Shown piece after piece: positions 52,501-63,900 of a stretch of DNA of 64,000 bases. Each line of letters opens with the position of its first letter. The stretch's first letter is position 1. The stretch comes from Brugia malayi (taxonomy: Eukaryota > Nematoda > Chromadorea > Rhabditida > Onchocercidae), in NCBI RefSeq assembly GCF_000002995.4, contig NW_025062478.1, positions 7,292,001 to 7,356,000 on the forward strand, read 5' to 3'. A model generated the notes under the pieces. It made no database searches, had not been told where the DNA came from, and saw nothing but the letters and a program-made list of their open reading frames with translations. A program made the position numbers and the translations under genes.

Positions 52501-54651
52501 CTCAATTTTAGATCATAAACTGAATTGGAACATACCAACAGAAAATGCTAGCGTGTCTTCATACAATTGTTCAGCAAGCTCTTTAGTTGGTGAAACGACG
52601 ATGCAATAAGGATACGTATTCCAACCATACTCAGCTTCAAAAGAAAAATATTATTTCTCTACTTTAATCTTTAATGAATTACAATATTAGAGCAAAATAC
52701 AGATAAACTTAATAAAAATTATGAATAAGTCAGCACTCGAAACAGAAAAAATGTTATTCACTGCAATGATAAAAAATATGCATAATAAGGGTAATCATTA
52801 GCATGAGTTCATCTAAAAATTTTTAGCTAAATAAAAAACTAACTTCTACTTTTTTGAGTTGAAATATAATTTATTACTGGTATTAAAAATGCTGCCGTTT
52901 TCCCACTTCCTGTTATTGCATGTCCAATTACGTCGAAACCTAAACTTCAACCATGAGAAATATTATAGAAATGCTTTATATGATACTGAAAGCATATTAC
53001 TCGACCTCTGCTGCTAGCAAATCTACTCTTAATTGGTTACAGCCATTTCGTTTAAAGTAACAGTTTTGCAGCAAGATAAAGTAATATGTTCAGAACAGCC
53101 GAATCTGGGAAAAAGTATGAATCATTTAAAATTAAACTACTTGCCGGCTTGAATTAAAGAAAATGTTGCTCTCTGTATCGGTAAGGGTTCGTAGTAATTC
53201 TTCTGCTGAATGTTTTGCATGAGTCTTGAATTTAAGTTCATTTCTTCAAACGATCTAAACAAGACGAACAGTAAGAATATTTCTTAGACGAGTAGTAAAA
53301 ATATTTTAGATCTGTTCTGAAGTTATACAAAACAAATATGTACAATCATTAAATTAAAATCGAATACACTCATTATTTGCATATATTAATATGTCAATGT
53401 TAACATGCACATGTCAATAACAGCTTGATAAGAAATAAATTAAATTAGGTTGTTAGGTCCTCTTTTAGATATCAATACAATGGTGTATATTAAGTTCCTT
53501 TTAGTAACCATAAAACCATCAGAAAACATATTATACTCAACATACATGCTTTACACATACTATGCATATTACCGCCGCCAACAATTCAGAATTCTTTAAT
53601 AAGAAGTGAAGACCACAGAAATCGATAATAAACTCCAAATGAATGGAGAAAAGAAAAAATTACTGATAAAATCGAAAAGAAACAAAATACGCGCGATGTT
53701 AAAGAAATTTTTTAAAATAGTAACAAACAGACTTCACCACACTAATGTTTTCGCCGGGTCCATTCATAACGAAATCTTCTTTGAGCAAATAATTCAAATA
53801 ATGACCAGCTTCTGGACGTCTATTTTTGTTCACGTTTTCCTTTTTTTCAACTATATAAGGACCTCTGTCTTCGCCTTTAAAAGAACTTTAATTAGGAAGA
53901 ACGAGACATAGAAATTCTGGTTTCAAAATAATATCGAATTTTAAGACTGAAGCTAATTAGTTGTTCTCACTTCAAATAAATAAGTATTATAGTTTTGGCT
54001 TAAATTATTCTAAATGAAACACATATTATGCAACTAAGCTTGGTTATTCTTCTATATAGCGAAACTATGGTCGTCACACATCTCCATGTATGTTTTCATT
54101 TCTTCTAGAAGGACGGAGTTATGAAACCTCTAACAAATTGTTACATCTTTACTGATAAATTGAAAATTTGTCAACAAAAGTTACCAAATTTTTGTGCATT
54201 GCTCGAAGCTTCAGAATTATTCCTAACGAAACGGCCAGTAATTTCGTCCTTATGGCATCCATACTTACTGTCATACCTATTAATTGCGATAGAACTCTCA
54301 TTGAAATTGTCCCACTATAACAAAAAAATATATATATATATATATATATATAGAAAGGCAATGATTTTAGACTGCTGGAAGAATTGAGAAATCTCTAGTA
54401 CTCCATAGCTTTTTTCGGTATTCAGTAACACACGACAAATAATGTCAATCCTGACAATTTAATTCACTAACTTGTTATCCTGACCATAATTAAACATTTC
54501 CAAACTTCAATGCTGCATATAAATTTTCGTTGTAAAATTGGACTCAAGACTGAAATAATAACGAAGCAACAGCGATTCTTCTACAAAGTCAAAGAAAGTT
54601 GTAAGTAAAACTAACATCGTTCGCTGGGAAGACTCCCTCCGATGATGCCAT
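49595..54651 (-). CDS. DEAD-box RNA helicase, vasa/DDX3-like, 531 aa
   Basis: Fourteen in-phase exons: 54651-54616, 54314-54185, 53874-53733, 53254-53145, 52939-52844, 52634-52536, 52219-52089, 51855-51745, 51498-51349, 51043-50983, 50704-50593, 50408-50291, 50115-49969 and 49747-49595 (TGA). ATP-dependent RNA unwinding is shown by the Q motif (PLPIQ), [11 protein letters not shown] at 147-157, [17 protein letters not shown] at 260-263, SAT at 295-297, [18 protein letters not shown] and HRVGRTGR at 449-456. SFEEMNL before the Q motif and the short N-terminal arm place it near vasa/PL10 helicases, which act in germline RNA granules; RGG repeats are absent. Several motifs are unusual (PTKELA, TVGRL). 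The ATG follows an acceptor (TTGTTCAG) by 25 bases. Intron 4 needs a GC donor (CCG|GCAAGT) to keep the motif [10 protein letters not shown]. The donor of exon 3 (AA|GTCTGT) is weak, and this junction is the least certain. Confidence 0.92.
50744..50789. repeat. Short tandem duplication in a helicase intron
   Basis: AGCCAATTAGGTTCAT occurs twice, 26 bases apart, in the intron between helicase exons 10 and 11. Confidence 0.85.
52337..52384. repeat. Perfect 18-bp inverted repeat in a helicase intron
   Basis: Arms 52337-52354 (AACTAAAAGTTATGGTCA) and 52367-52384 are exact reverse complements with a 12-base loop, forming a strong hairpin in the intron between helicase exons 6 and 7. Confidence 0.95.
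54329..54352. repeat. (TA)n array next to the helicase exon 2 acceptor
   Basis: A dozen TA repeats followed on the minus strand by TTTTTTGTTATAG, the acceptor of helicase exon 2. The repeat therefore sits where branch-point and pyrimidine signals would be, so length changes could affect splicing. Confidence 0.9.
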
Positions 54652-54676
54652 GTATGCAATTGTGTGACAAGCCAGC

Positions 54677-54684
54677 CTGAACAA
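54677..54684 (-). promoter_or_regulatory. Probable spliced-leader trans-splice acceptor of the helicase gene
   Basis: CTTTGTTCAG ends 25 bases upstream of the helicase ATG, with no upstream donor that would continue the frame. Similar acceptors precede the innexin ATG (36404, 18-base leader) and the SDR ATG (20624, 36-base leader). Trans-splicing is inferred from these spacings. Confidence 0.5.
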
Positions 54685-55262
54685 AGCTACGCGTAACCAC
54701 AAATATCAAAACCCAACCTTTGAACCCAAACACTTGCAAAATCACCAATACTGTTGCATGCCACAGATTCTGAAACAAACATTTCTATGAATATAATCTG
54801 ATAACGACTTTTGAGAAGGCATATTTAAATGTTTATGAATTTGACTTGGCAGTAACAATATCTCAACATTAAATGCATGCGACAGGTTAACGTTTTTTTT
54901 GTGAGCAATTTCATATTGATTCTAAGTATTTCTTAGATATTACTATAACGCTGTTTCTTGATGATATGAACGTTTTCCTTTGATTTGTAGAAAATATTCA
55001 GGTTTAAGCGATTTAACTCTGGAATTTCCCTATGTTATGATATATCAAGAATATTTTTTGGTTCAAAAAACTCATTGCTGTATTGACTGCATATCCTTTA
55101 TTGATGAGCATGCGGCAATAATTTCACATAGTTATGAAAAAAACTCCGAAGATTCTGAACAAAATGGAAACAGAAATCAGACTTGCTTTTTTATAACATC
55201 TTACTAGCAACAAAGCTGAAAAATCATTTTTTATCAAATTTGTCAGATTTTCTTTTTTTTTT

Positions 55263-55263
<1 letters not shown>

Positions 55264-55294
<31 letters not shown>
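55264..55294. repeat. (CT)n/(TA)n compound microsatellite
   Basis: About nine CT units then about seven TA units, directly followed by the telomere-type repeat. Confidence 0.95.
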
Positions 55295-55295
<1 letters not shown>

Positions 55296-55312
55296 TAGGC
55301 TTAGGCTTAGGC
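55295..55312 (+). repeat. Interstitial telomeric repeat (TTAGGC)3
   Basis: Three perfect copies of TTAGGC, the nematode telomere unit, immediately after a compound microsatellite. It lies between the divergently oriented helicase gene and the MSP-domain gene. Confidence 0.8.
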
Positions 55313-56105
55313 TTCCTTATCTATAAAATATGAATGTAACAGTTTACTTGATAATAGAGACTGAGATTTGCACTTTACTTTTGCAGTTCGAGAAGCTAGT
55401 ACACTTCGGAAATTTCGAAATATTCCATGAATCATTTCAGATCTAACGAAAAAACGTGGGATTGGTGATAATATTGGCTGACTGTTTTGGCAAGTTTTGC
55501 TGAATGCAAAATATCATGTTCCTATCATCAAGTGCGCAGTTATGGAGATTGATAATGAATTACCAATTGCATTTTTGCAATTTGTGTTGACCATTAATCA
55601 ATTGGCAGTGGAAATTTCGGAATATTTCATTTGTCATAGATAGGGCTGTGTTCTTCGGGAATCACTTGAAAATTTTGAAAATGGAAATTTCGATTCGATT
55701 ATATAACAGTAATATATATATATATAATAAACATTTTACAATTTGTCTCCTGTGTGTAAGGTTGCTCCGGAATCATTTCCTCGATTTGCGGAATGGACAA
55801 GAAACTTACCGTGCAACCTGCTACGGTCCGTTATTCAACGACCTTAATCTAACGATCTTAACATTCTAGTTAGCCAACATGGTTTTTAGAAACTGGAACT
55901 GCAACTGGATTCTTTTAATTAGAAGTTTTTCAGTTGTTTGAGTGAATTTAATCTGTTTCCATTTTTGGAAATAGGTTAAAATCTTGCAAACAACTTCATC
56001 AAATTTTAGAATTGTCTTAACTCTGTTTTTTTTTTTTTTTTTTTTCTTAAAAAAGCCTTTTTCCAACTATATTTAGTTTACATTCCTCAAACCAAGGCTT
56101 TTCAG

Positions 56106-57358
56106 GTAACATTTTCAGCACCCTTAACTGAACGCCAAGCGGTAGATTTAGATATAAAAAATGATTGGAACAAAGCAATCATTTTTAAAATGAAAACCAC
56201 AAAACCGGATGCATTCAAAATGAAACCTGTTTATGGGCTTGTTGAAGCTGGTGACAAGGTTTATTAATTTGGTGAAATATTGTCATTTTTTTATATAAAT
56301 TTAAATAGATAAGCTTACATGCCTATCTTATGTTTGATGATAGTGAATTATTTAAACTGTTTACAAGAACGATCTTTGTTATTTTTGTCAACCGATTTTG
56401 AATTATTACTAAAAATTTGCAGAAAAAAGTAATTTTGACATTAAAAAAATGGGACCCAAGTAAGAAACCAAAGAAAACGGATCATTTTACAATTGTCATG
56501 GCACCAGCACCCGACAAATGCACCAATGCTATGAAAACTTGGAAAAGCTGGAAAGAAAGCAAAAGATCTGAGGTTTTTAAGCTTTTTGACAAAAACTGGA
56601 ACTACAGCAGAGCAATAAGAACTGACATAGTAGCTTTGATTTTATCTTACACACATGCCTGCCGGAAGATGATGACAGGATTGGATAGTCCGGGGTCCCG
56701 ATCAACTGTAAAGCAAGACATATTACATCTTACCCTTGCGCAAGACAAGAGAGGTTAAATAAGACCAAATGTTCCACAGCTATTTGGCATTCCACGTTAC
56801 AGGGAAGCATTGGCGCTTGTCGTCGACAAGTGAAGATAACATACAAGGGTATTGCAGTGAAAGACGCGAAAAAGAAACCAGTAAAAGCTGAGGTGACAAA
56901 GACGCCAGCACTGAAAGCTGAGGACGTTGAGGACAGAAAGGAAGAGAAAGTTGGTGGGTACAGTGTAAGCTTAAGCTTGTGTGTGTGTGCAAGTGAGATT
57001 GTTTCCTAATTTCAGGAGAGCATTTCACACATTTAAATTTAATATTTTTGTAAAAGCATTTTCAGAAGAAGTTGAAGACAAAAAGTTGAAGCGGAAGCCG
57101 AAGAAGAAAGAAGAGGAAGGTAAAGAGGAAGAGGAGGAGAAAGCACAAAAGAAAGCTAGCAAAGGAAAAGAGGAGGAAGAGGAGGAAGAGGAAGAAGAGG
57201 AGGAAGAAGAGAAGAAGGAGGAGGAAAATGAGAAACCGAAGAAAAGACCGAAAAAAGAGAAAGAAGAGGATGAAAAAGAGGGAAAGAAAGATGCTGAAGA
57301 TGAAGAAGGGAAGGGGAAAAAGGAGGATGAGGATAATGAAGAGGACGAAGAGGAATAG
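56106..57358 (+). CDS. MSP-domain protein with Lys/Glu-rich tail (5' exon not found)
   Basis: Exons 56106-56258, 56423-56572, 56803-56953 and 57066-57358 (TAG) join in phase for 248 residues. The first two and part of the third form a major-sperm-protein-type fold: VTFSAPLTERQAVDLDI, FKMKTTKPDAFKMKP, YGLVEAGDKKKVILTLKKWD, DHFTIVMAPAP and WKSWKE correspond to successive MSP strands, including the conserved IKTT-like turn. The remainder is a long charged tail made almost only of Lys and Glu (over 80 residues). MSP proteins polymerise in nematode sperm or act as adaptors; this one is MSP-like rather than a true 127-residue MSP. The first exon begins at an acceptor (GGCTTTTCAG), so a short N-terminal exon lies upstream; I could not pick it. 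Confidence 0.85.
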
Positions 57359-58317
57359 ATGATTATGGCAGTTTAACTGTGCTGCATTTATACCTAACCC
57401 TATTATAAAATTTTCGGGAGATTTGTGTTGTAGCCTGGAAGTACATCTAAGGTATAGGGCACAAGTGTTAACTAGGCCTCACTCATGCTGGCCATATTTA
57501 GAGAACATTATGAACTGAGTTTTTCATCTCAATCCATAGAGACGATCAACTTGTAATGGAACTAACGTTGTTTGGAATATAAATACCAACGTTTTATTTT
57601 CTGAATTTTAGTCGCAAAGTTCACTTTGATCTGATTTAATCATAATTTATTGAACAAGTACACATGCAACTTTCCTATCCACACACCATGCCCGCTCACA
57701 AATGTGAATCATTGAGAATATAATATGTTTTGAGTAATAAAGTTGAAGGTGCTCATCGACTAAGAAAATTATTAGTATTACACTGGCATTGAATATATTA
57801 TGGTCTCAATGTGGTTTTATTTTTTTATGATGGAAGAAACTGCTTAAATAGTCTCATAATAATGAGGCACATCAAGAATTGTTTAAATCTACAAAAGTGC
57901 TCTTATTCCTTCAATGGATTGTTAGCAATTGTAGATTACTGAGTTTAAAAATCTTTTGGAGTATGATGCCGAAGATCAATAAAAATAGTTTATCTAGTAA
58001 GATATTCTCTGTACTTCCCAAACATATCATTTAAAAAAAAAACATTGTGATTGGTCATACATAAGAATAATATTTATGATTTCAATTAATGAGAGAACAA
58101 AGTAAACTAATCAACATGGATCGTTATTACTAGGAATAGCCACATAAAGTCTCTGAAAAGATTCGGAATACAAAATTCCAAAATTTAAAATACGGCTGTA
58201 ATTTTTGCATAGATTCGGACAATAAAAAGCAGTTGAAATATTTATTCAAACTCTTTCTGAAATTTTTTAATCACCGAAAGTTGAGTTCAATGCGTTATCA
58301 CGATTATTAGGAGAAAT
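57359..58317. other. Gap between MSP-domain and kinase genes
   Basis: About 960 bases of unique AT-rich sequence between two plus-strand genes, with an AATAAA near 57737. No coding signal seen; the kinase promoter or leader acceptor should be here. Confidence 0.5.
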
Positions 58318-61300
58318 ATGCCGATTAGAAGGATCAATCAGATGCAAAATTTAAGGATGCCGAAAGAGAGTGGGATTTATGATCACGCTGATATGGATTG
58401 TTGGCATGGGATGATACCCGATGAAGATACTGCAATGTTGTTAAAGGTATAAAATAGAATTATTCCATTTATTAGAATTACGCACTTCTGATAGACAAAT
58501 CCACATGCATTCGGCATAGTGCGGCATTCTTCCAGAATGTTACTTACTATTTACCAGGCTTATTGAAATTAGTATCGTTGTTATCCAAACATAACTACTG
58601 CCAGTTGATAAAAGGACAATGATCTGATAACATTCTAACAATATTCAATCAGTATTTACAACATAACAATTAAATGCACACTAAGTGTAAAAGCACCACT
58701 GTCACAAGTCGAAGAAACCAAGGAGTGATACATATCATTTCGTTTCTAAAATAAGAAATGTAGATTAAGCAGAGAAATTTGAAAAACGAATAATTAATCC
58801 AAGTAGGTGAAAAGGATAAATAGGAGTTAATTATATGAATTTGAGGAAACAAATGAGTAGAGAACTTAATAAAAAAAAGCTAAAATATATTTATATGTTG
58901 CAGAACAGTGGTGATTTTTTAATGCGAGCTGTGGAACATGATCGTGGCTATAAAATAACACTGAGTATCCGATGGGGTAATGAAGTTGTTAATTCTGAAA
59001 TTGTTCCCGGTATACAAGGTGGTTATAAATTCCAAGGAAAACATTTTTGTCAGACGAAAGATTTAATTGATTCATATCAGGTTATTTTTTTGTGATAATA
59101 AATCATTTCCATTTCTAGACTCTGAACCTTTATCAGGTTTTTATCTATTTATTTTTTACCTCCGTGATACTCTACCATATTTCAGTACATCAGATTAACG
59201 GTCGCTGAATATTTTAGGTAACAAAGCGCCCTTTGACGGTAAATAGTATTGTAGTGACACTTGAAATACCAATTCGTCGTCAACACTGGGAATTGCAACA
59301 TAAAATGATAAGGCTAGGTAAAAAAATTGGCAGCGGATCATTTGGTACTGTTTACAAGGGAGCTATTACAATCGGTATAAAAAAATCGATAACGGTAAAG
59401 CTAGTTCCGTCAGTTATATTTGAAAATTGTAAATATCAAATCCTCCTTTTAGGATAAAAAAGCAAATATCAATTGTTGGAAATTTTTAAATCATTATGAC
59501 TATTCGATGGAATGTAAAAAAACGAGATTGGCTAGTGGCCTAATCTTGTTTTTTTTTTTTTAGGTAGCCGTAAAAGAACTAACTGAAATAACGGCTGAAG
59601 CAAGCAATGCTTTATGGAGAGAAGCAAGGGTGATGCGAATGTATGACCATCCAAATGTGGTAAAGTACTACGGAGTAGCAAATGATTATACGGTATTTGG
59701 CCTTTCAGCATTTTTTTCCATTCTCAATTCTGAGGCAAGAATTAACTCTGTCAGATTTTTATTTCTCGTGCTGCTGTAAAGATCCTTTTTCTTCCCGAAA
59801 TTAAACAAATTCATCTCGCTATATAGAAACTTTAAGTTTTAAATTGAACTTTAGTTTAATTTAAAAGTTAAAGTTTCCATATAGCGAACTTTAGTTTAAA
59901 CAAAATTAGTTGATGAAAATTTGAAATATTAGGAAGGGAAATGTTCAAATTTCATCACATGGTTTACTGATAGAAATCATTCCTTCCTCAAAAATTACTA
60001 CAAGATTATGATTTGATAATTTACGTTGAATAAAGTGAAACTAAAATAGCAGCAACATCTGAAACTAAGAAAATGAACAAAAAATTCTTGAATTTATTTG
60101 CAAGTATATGAGCAGTTCATTAAGTAAAGTGCAACTTTCTATTTTGATTGTTAACAAACTTTCCGAGCCTATATTAAAGCTTTAATGGATATTTATAAAG
60201 AACACTTTTTTGGGATCAAATTTGAGCAATTATTTGACTCACAAAAAGACTTTTTAAAATAGTTAATATTATTTAACCATCTTTCTTCTACACCATTCAG
60301 TAATTTCTAGAAACAGATGACGAAATATTAGACAAAATTTCAAATATTTTTGTTTTGCATATTTGAATACAGTGTAAAAGGATCAACTTTACAGCCTTAT
60401 TATTTGGTGATGGAATTTGTTTCCGGCGGAGCAGTGGACGAATATCTTTGCAAGAAAGGGAAAAAAATTGCAGCAAAAGCTCGAGTAAAGATCCTGCAAG
60501 AGGCAGCTATTGGCCTGGAATATTTGCATCGTCAAAAATGCCTACACCGTGACATCGCTTGCCGAAATCTGTTAATTGGTGACACTATCAAAGTAAGCGT
60601 AAGAAGACAGTTTCTCTTCATGTGTAAACATTCCATTTGGAAAATACAGTATCTCGTATTAAAAAAGTTGCTTATACTCTTGTAATTGATGAGAGATTTG
60701 CATAAATACTAAAATAATCAATGCTAAAATACTTCAACAAAATTTAGAAAATACAGAAATAACTGTGGTGAAATAAAAATTCGAAAACTGTTGAAAGGTA
60801 GAAGCACTCCTGACTAGATCTGTCTTGAAATAAAATAAATTTTACTTGATAATGTCGTAAATTTTAACTGCCGTATATTCGTCATCTATTCTTAATAAAT
60901 AAATGTAGGTAGCTGATTTCGGCATGACAAGGCACACAAAAATTTACAAAATTGATCCTAATAAACCGTTGAATTTGCGTTGGTTAGCACCTGAAGCATA
61001 TGACAAAGGGATTGTCAACAAGGCAACAGATGTTTATGCATACGGTGTAACGATGTACGAATGCTTTACAGTGCCATATTGTATACCATACAGGGAATGG
61101 GAAGCTGATGAGGTTACGAATTTAAATTTAAAGTTTTCCTTTGATTATAGGAGCAACAATTTGGTCCTATTAAAGGTTCCCATGATAATGTTTGGTTTTG
61201 GAAAACTTTTATTTTTCATCAATACTAATGATTCTTTGTTCATTATAAATTAATAAAAAAACATTTGAAATCAGTTGAAAATTTTTTCAGGTGTATAATA

Positions 61301-61455
61301 AAGTTATAATAGGAGGTTATCGATTAAAACCACCTAAAATGATGCCTGAGGTGCTTGGTGATTTAATGAAGGAATGCATTGGGCCTGAGAAAAACAGGCC
61401 AACATTTAAAGAGATCATTATTGTGTTGACGTCATATTTGGAAGATAAATTATAA
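58318..61455 (+). CDS. Non-receptor tyrosine kinase, SH2 + kinase (Fer/SPE-8-like), 392 aa
   Basis: Seven exons, all phase 0: 58318-58446, 58904-59080, 59218-59394, 59564-59692, 60395-60592, 60909-61112 and 61291-61455 (TAA). The SH2 domain covers about residues 34-110: CWHGMIPDEDTAMLL, then GDFLMRAV in place of FLVR with the phosphotyrosine-binding Arg kept. The kinase domain has GSGSFG at 140-145, VAVK with K165, WREARVM with E181, HRDIACRN at 255-262 (D257, N262), DFG at 273-275, an activation-loop tyrosine at 283 and APE at 297-299, so it should be active. No SH3 or F-BAR domain is present. This compact layout is that of the expanded nematode Fer-like group, which includes the sperm kinase SPE-8; placement in that group is from recall. 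Intron 4 carries a 29-base inverted repeat. Confidence 0.93.
59817..59886. repeat. Imperfect 29-bp inverted repeat in a kinase intron
   Basis: Arms 59817-59845 and 59858-59886 pair at 27 of 29 positions around a 12-base centre (starts CGCTATATAGAAACTTTAAG). It is likely a stable intronic hairpin or a small terminal-inverted-repeat remnant. Confidence 0.9.
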
Positions 61456-63045
61456 ATTTAATTTGTAATATGCATATTAAAGTTAAAAAATTGCCATTAA
61501 TTGAAAAGTCCTTTGACATTTATACGAGTGCATGCTAATACTGTTAGATTATTAAACCAAAAAAAAAGACCAGTTGATTCTTTTGTCTATTGACGATTCA
61601 CTCAATGAATCTCTCCTTCATCGTTTTGTCATTTCAGACCATTTGACGCCGTTCCTACTTGTCTCATTTTAATAAATTTCAGCTGCATTTTTGAGAATCT
61701 TCAAATTAATATGCTAATTGTGGCAATTCAAAATTATAACTTTAATAACTAATTTGACCTTTTCGCTTTGATAAAATCCATTTCAGAAAATTTTGAGTCT
61801 ATCACAAGAAACACCTCAATCAAATCAAATAAGGAATAGAGATGTGTTAAATTCAGAACAATTTTTCATTAATAAATGTTCATTCTTTAAAAGTATTTGA
61901 AGAATAAGTCCTTTGATTTTTTGATTTATTTTCCCTAAGAGCATCAAAATGTTTATTTCTTTCTCACAGAAATAAGGATTAAAAAAAATATTAATTTAAA
62001 AATAAAATTTAATTCACCAATTTTTACAATAATTGCTATTGTTTTATTTACAACTTAACAAGCATTGATATCTCTGGATTTTCTATTTATCAGAAAGTTT
62101 ATGCAATTTATTGATACTATAAAAATTCAAAAAGTAAATTATTATGCTGCGTCTTACTTTAATGCACTTTTAAAAGATTTAGACAATAAGATGTAGTTTT
62201 TGCTCAATTTAGCAGAATTTTAAGCAATGATTGAATGATGGATGTTTTCTGCTTTTCACCGATATTTTCAATTTTCAAAAGTAAATCATATAGTCACATA
62301 CAACTTTTCAGCAACATGATTATGAGCAGAAATGAACACAAATTGCTTGGTTGATGTGTATGTCAACGAAAACAACGATGACAATGATTTGACATTTGCA
62401 ACGATTTGATACCTGATTTGATTTTAAGACACGAAATTATAAGGCTTCCAAATATTCAATTTTGTAAGTTGTTAGCGGTTGTAGATAATAGGAGACTTAA
62501 TTTAAAAATTTTAGTACGTCACTTTTCCATTCTATCCCTTCTTTTTTTTTCTATTTTTCATTCTTTTATGTTTGGTTAATACAATGCTTCTGTAAGTGAA
62601 TTACAGAGATTGTTGTATTGATCAATGTCAAGCATTTCAATCCAGTCATTCTCTAAATATTTTCCATAGTTCCAAAAAAGTCTTTTTTTAGAAATGAAGC
62701 AAATCTGATGATAAAACCAACTTACTTACATTTTTTTCATCTTTGCTTTTGGTTACTTGCACAGAGAAAATGAACTTTCGAAAATTTGTTGTTTCGATGC
62801 ATTCTATTCTGAAGGATTTGTCAACTTTTTCTTTTAATAATTTTTCTCGCGCTCTAACGCGCTCTTTCTGGCTTTTTTTTTTTGCAAATTATTAAAATTA
62901 TATTTTTCTCTAAATCAAAGATTAGGGGCCCTAAGGTAATTAAAGCATTGAATAAGACATTATTAGTAATGGGCTATTATACGTTGAATTCAAGTGTACA
63001 TCAATCTGACAAAGCGGCTGACAATATCAACCATCAGTCGACTTC

Positions 63046-63163
63046 AGCGCTAATTTAGCGATGGTTTGCAGTCCTTTTGACTTTATTATCGATCACTTAA
63101 AATTATCCTTAGCGGTACCTTACGTTCTTGTATTTTCTTCCAAACCATCGCTAAATTAGCGCT
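63046..63163. repeat. Perfect 23-bp inverted repeat with 72-base spacer
   Basis: Arms 63046-63068 and 63141-63163 are exact reverse complements (arm starts AGCGCTAATTTAGCGATGGT). The core CGCTAATTTAGCG is itself nearly palindromic. Confidence 0.95.
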
Positions 63164-63210
63164 AGAAACCTTCTAATTTGTATCTTATAAACTCGAAGAA
63201 TTTGTGGGAA

Positions 63211-63900
63211 TTTCGTGAAATATTGAAATTTTCTGTGTGTGCACTCAAAATTTTTTGCCTCATCATGTCTGAAGATTAAAACTACAAATAATTTACAATT
63301 TTATCATACTATTCCGCTTTTCTAATATTATTAATCTTCTCTCAAATATATCAAATATAAATATAATCAGATTTTCTCTCAAACATAATCGCATTATAGT
63401 TGATTGAATAATATAATAGTCTAGAAGCAAATTTGTGAAATATGATAATTAAGTTAATTGTCGTATATTTCATTTGCTTTCTGCCATGGGATGAGAATAG
63501 AAAGTCTAAAATAGATTCAATAAATAGCACTATCAGTGTGGCTAATGCACTGTGGCTTTAAAACTAGAAAGGGACACTTCATTTATTTATTGTCTGATAG
63601 TTTGAATTCAATTTTTTGAAACTAATCAGTTACTTTCGAAAACAGAAGTATAATAATAATTATTTCTTATGAGTTTCTTTTCGTGTTTCTTTTCGTGAAA
63701 TATTGAAATTTTTAGTGCGAGACGCAATAAGACAGTTAAGTTTGAGCAAAATTTTCCACTCACAATTTTTTGCTTCATGTTGTCTGGAATTATAACACTT
63801 CAAGTAACTCATACAATTCTACCATTCTGTTAAGATTTTTTAATATTATTAATCATCTCAAATATAATAAAATATAAATATAAGCAAATCTTCTTCTCTC
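63211..63900 (+). repeat. Diverged direct duplication (about 160-200 bp units)
   Basis: 63211-63370 and 63691-63900 share in order TTTCGTGAAATATTGAAATT, CAATTTTTTGC-TCAT, TGTCTG, TAATATTATTAATC, TCTCAAATAT and CAAATATAAATATAA-like words. The second copy has an extra segment of about 45 bases near its start. Confidence 0.75.
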
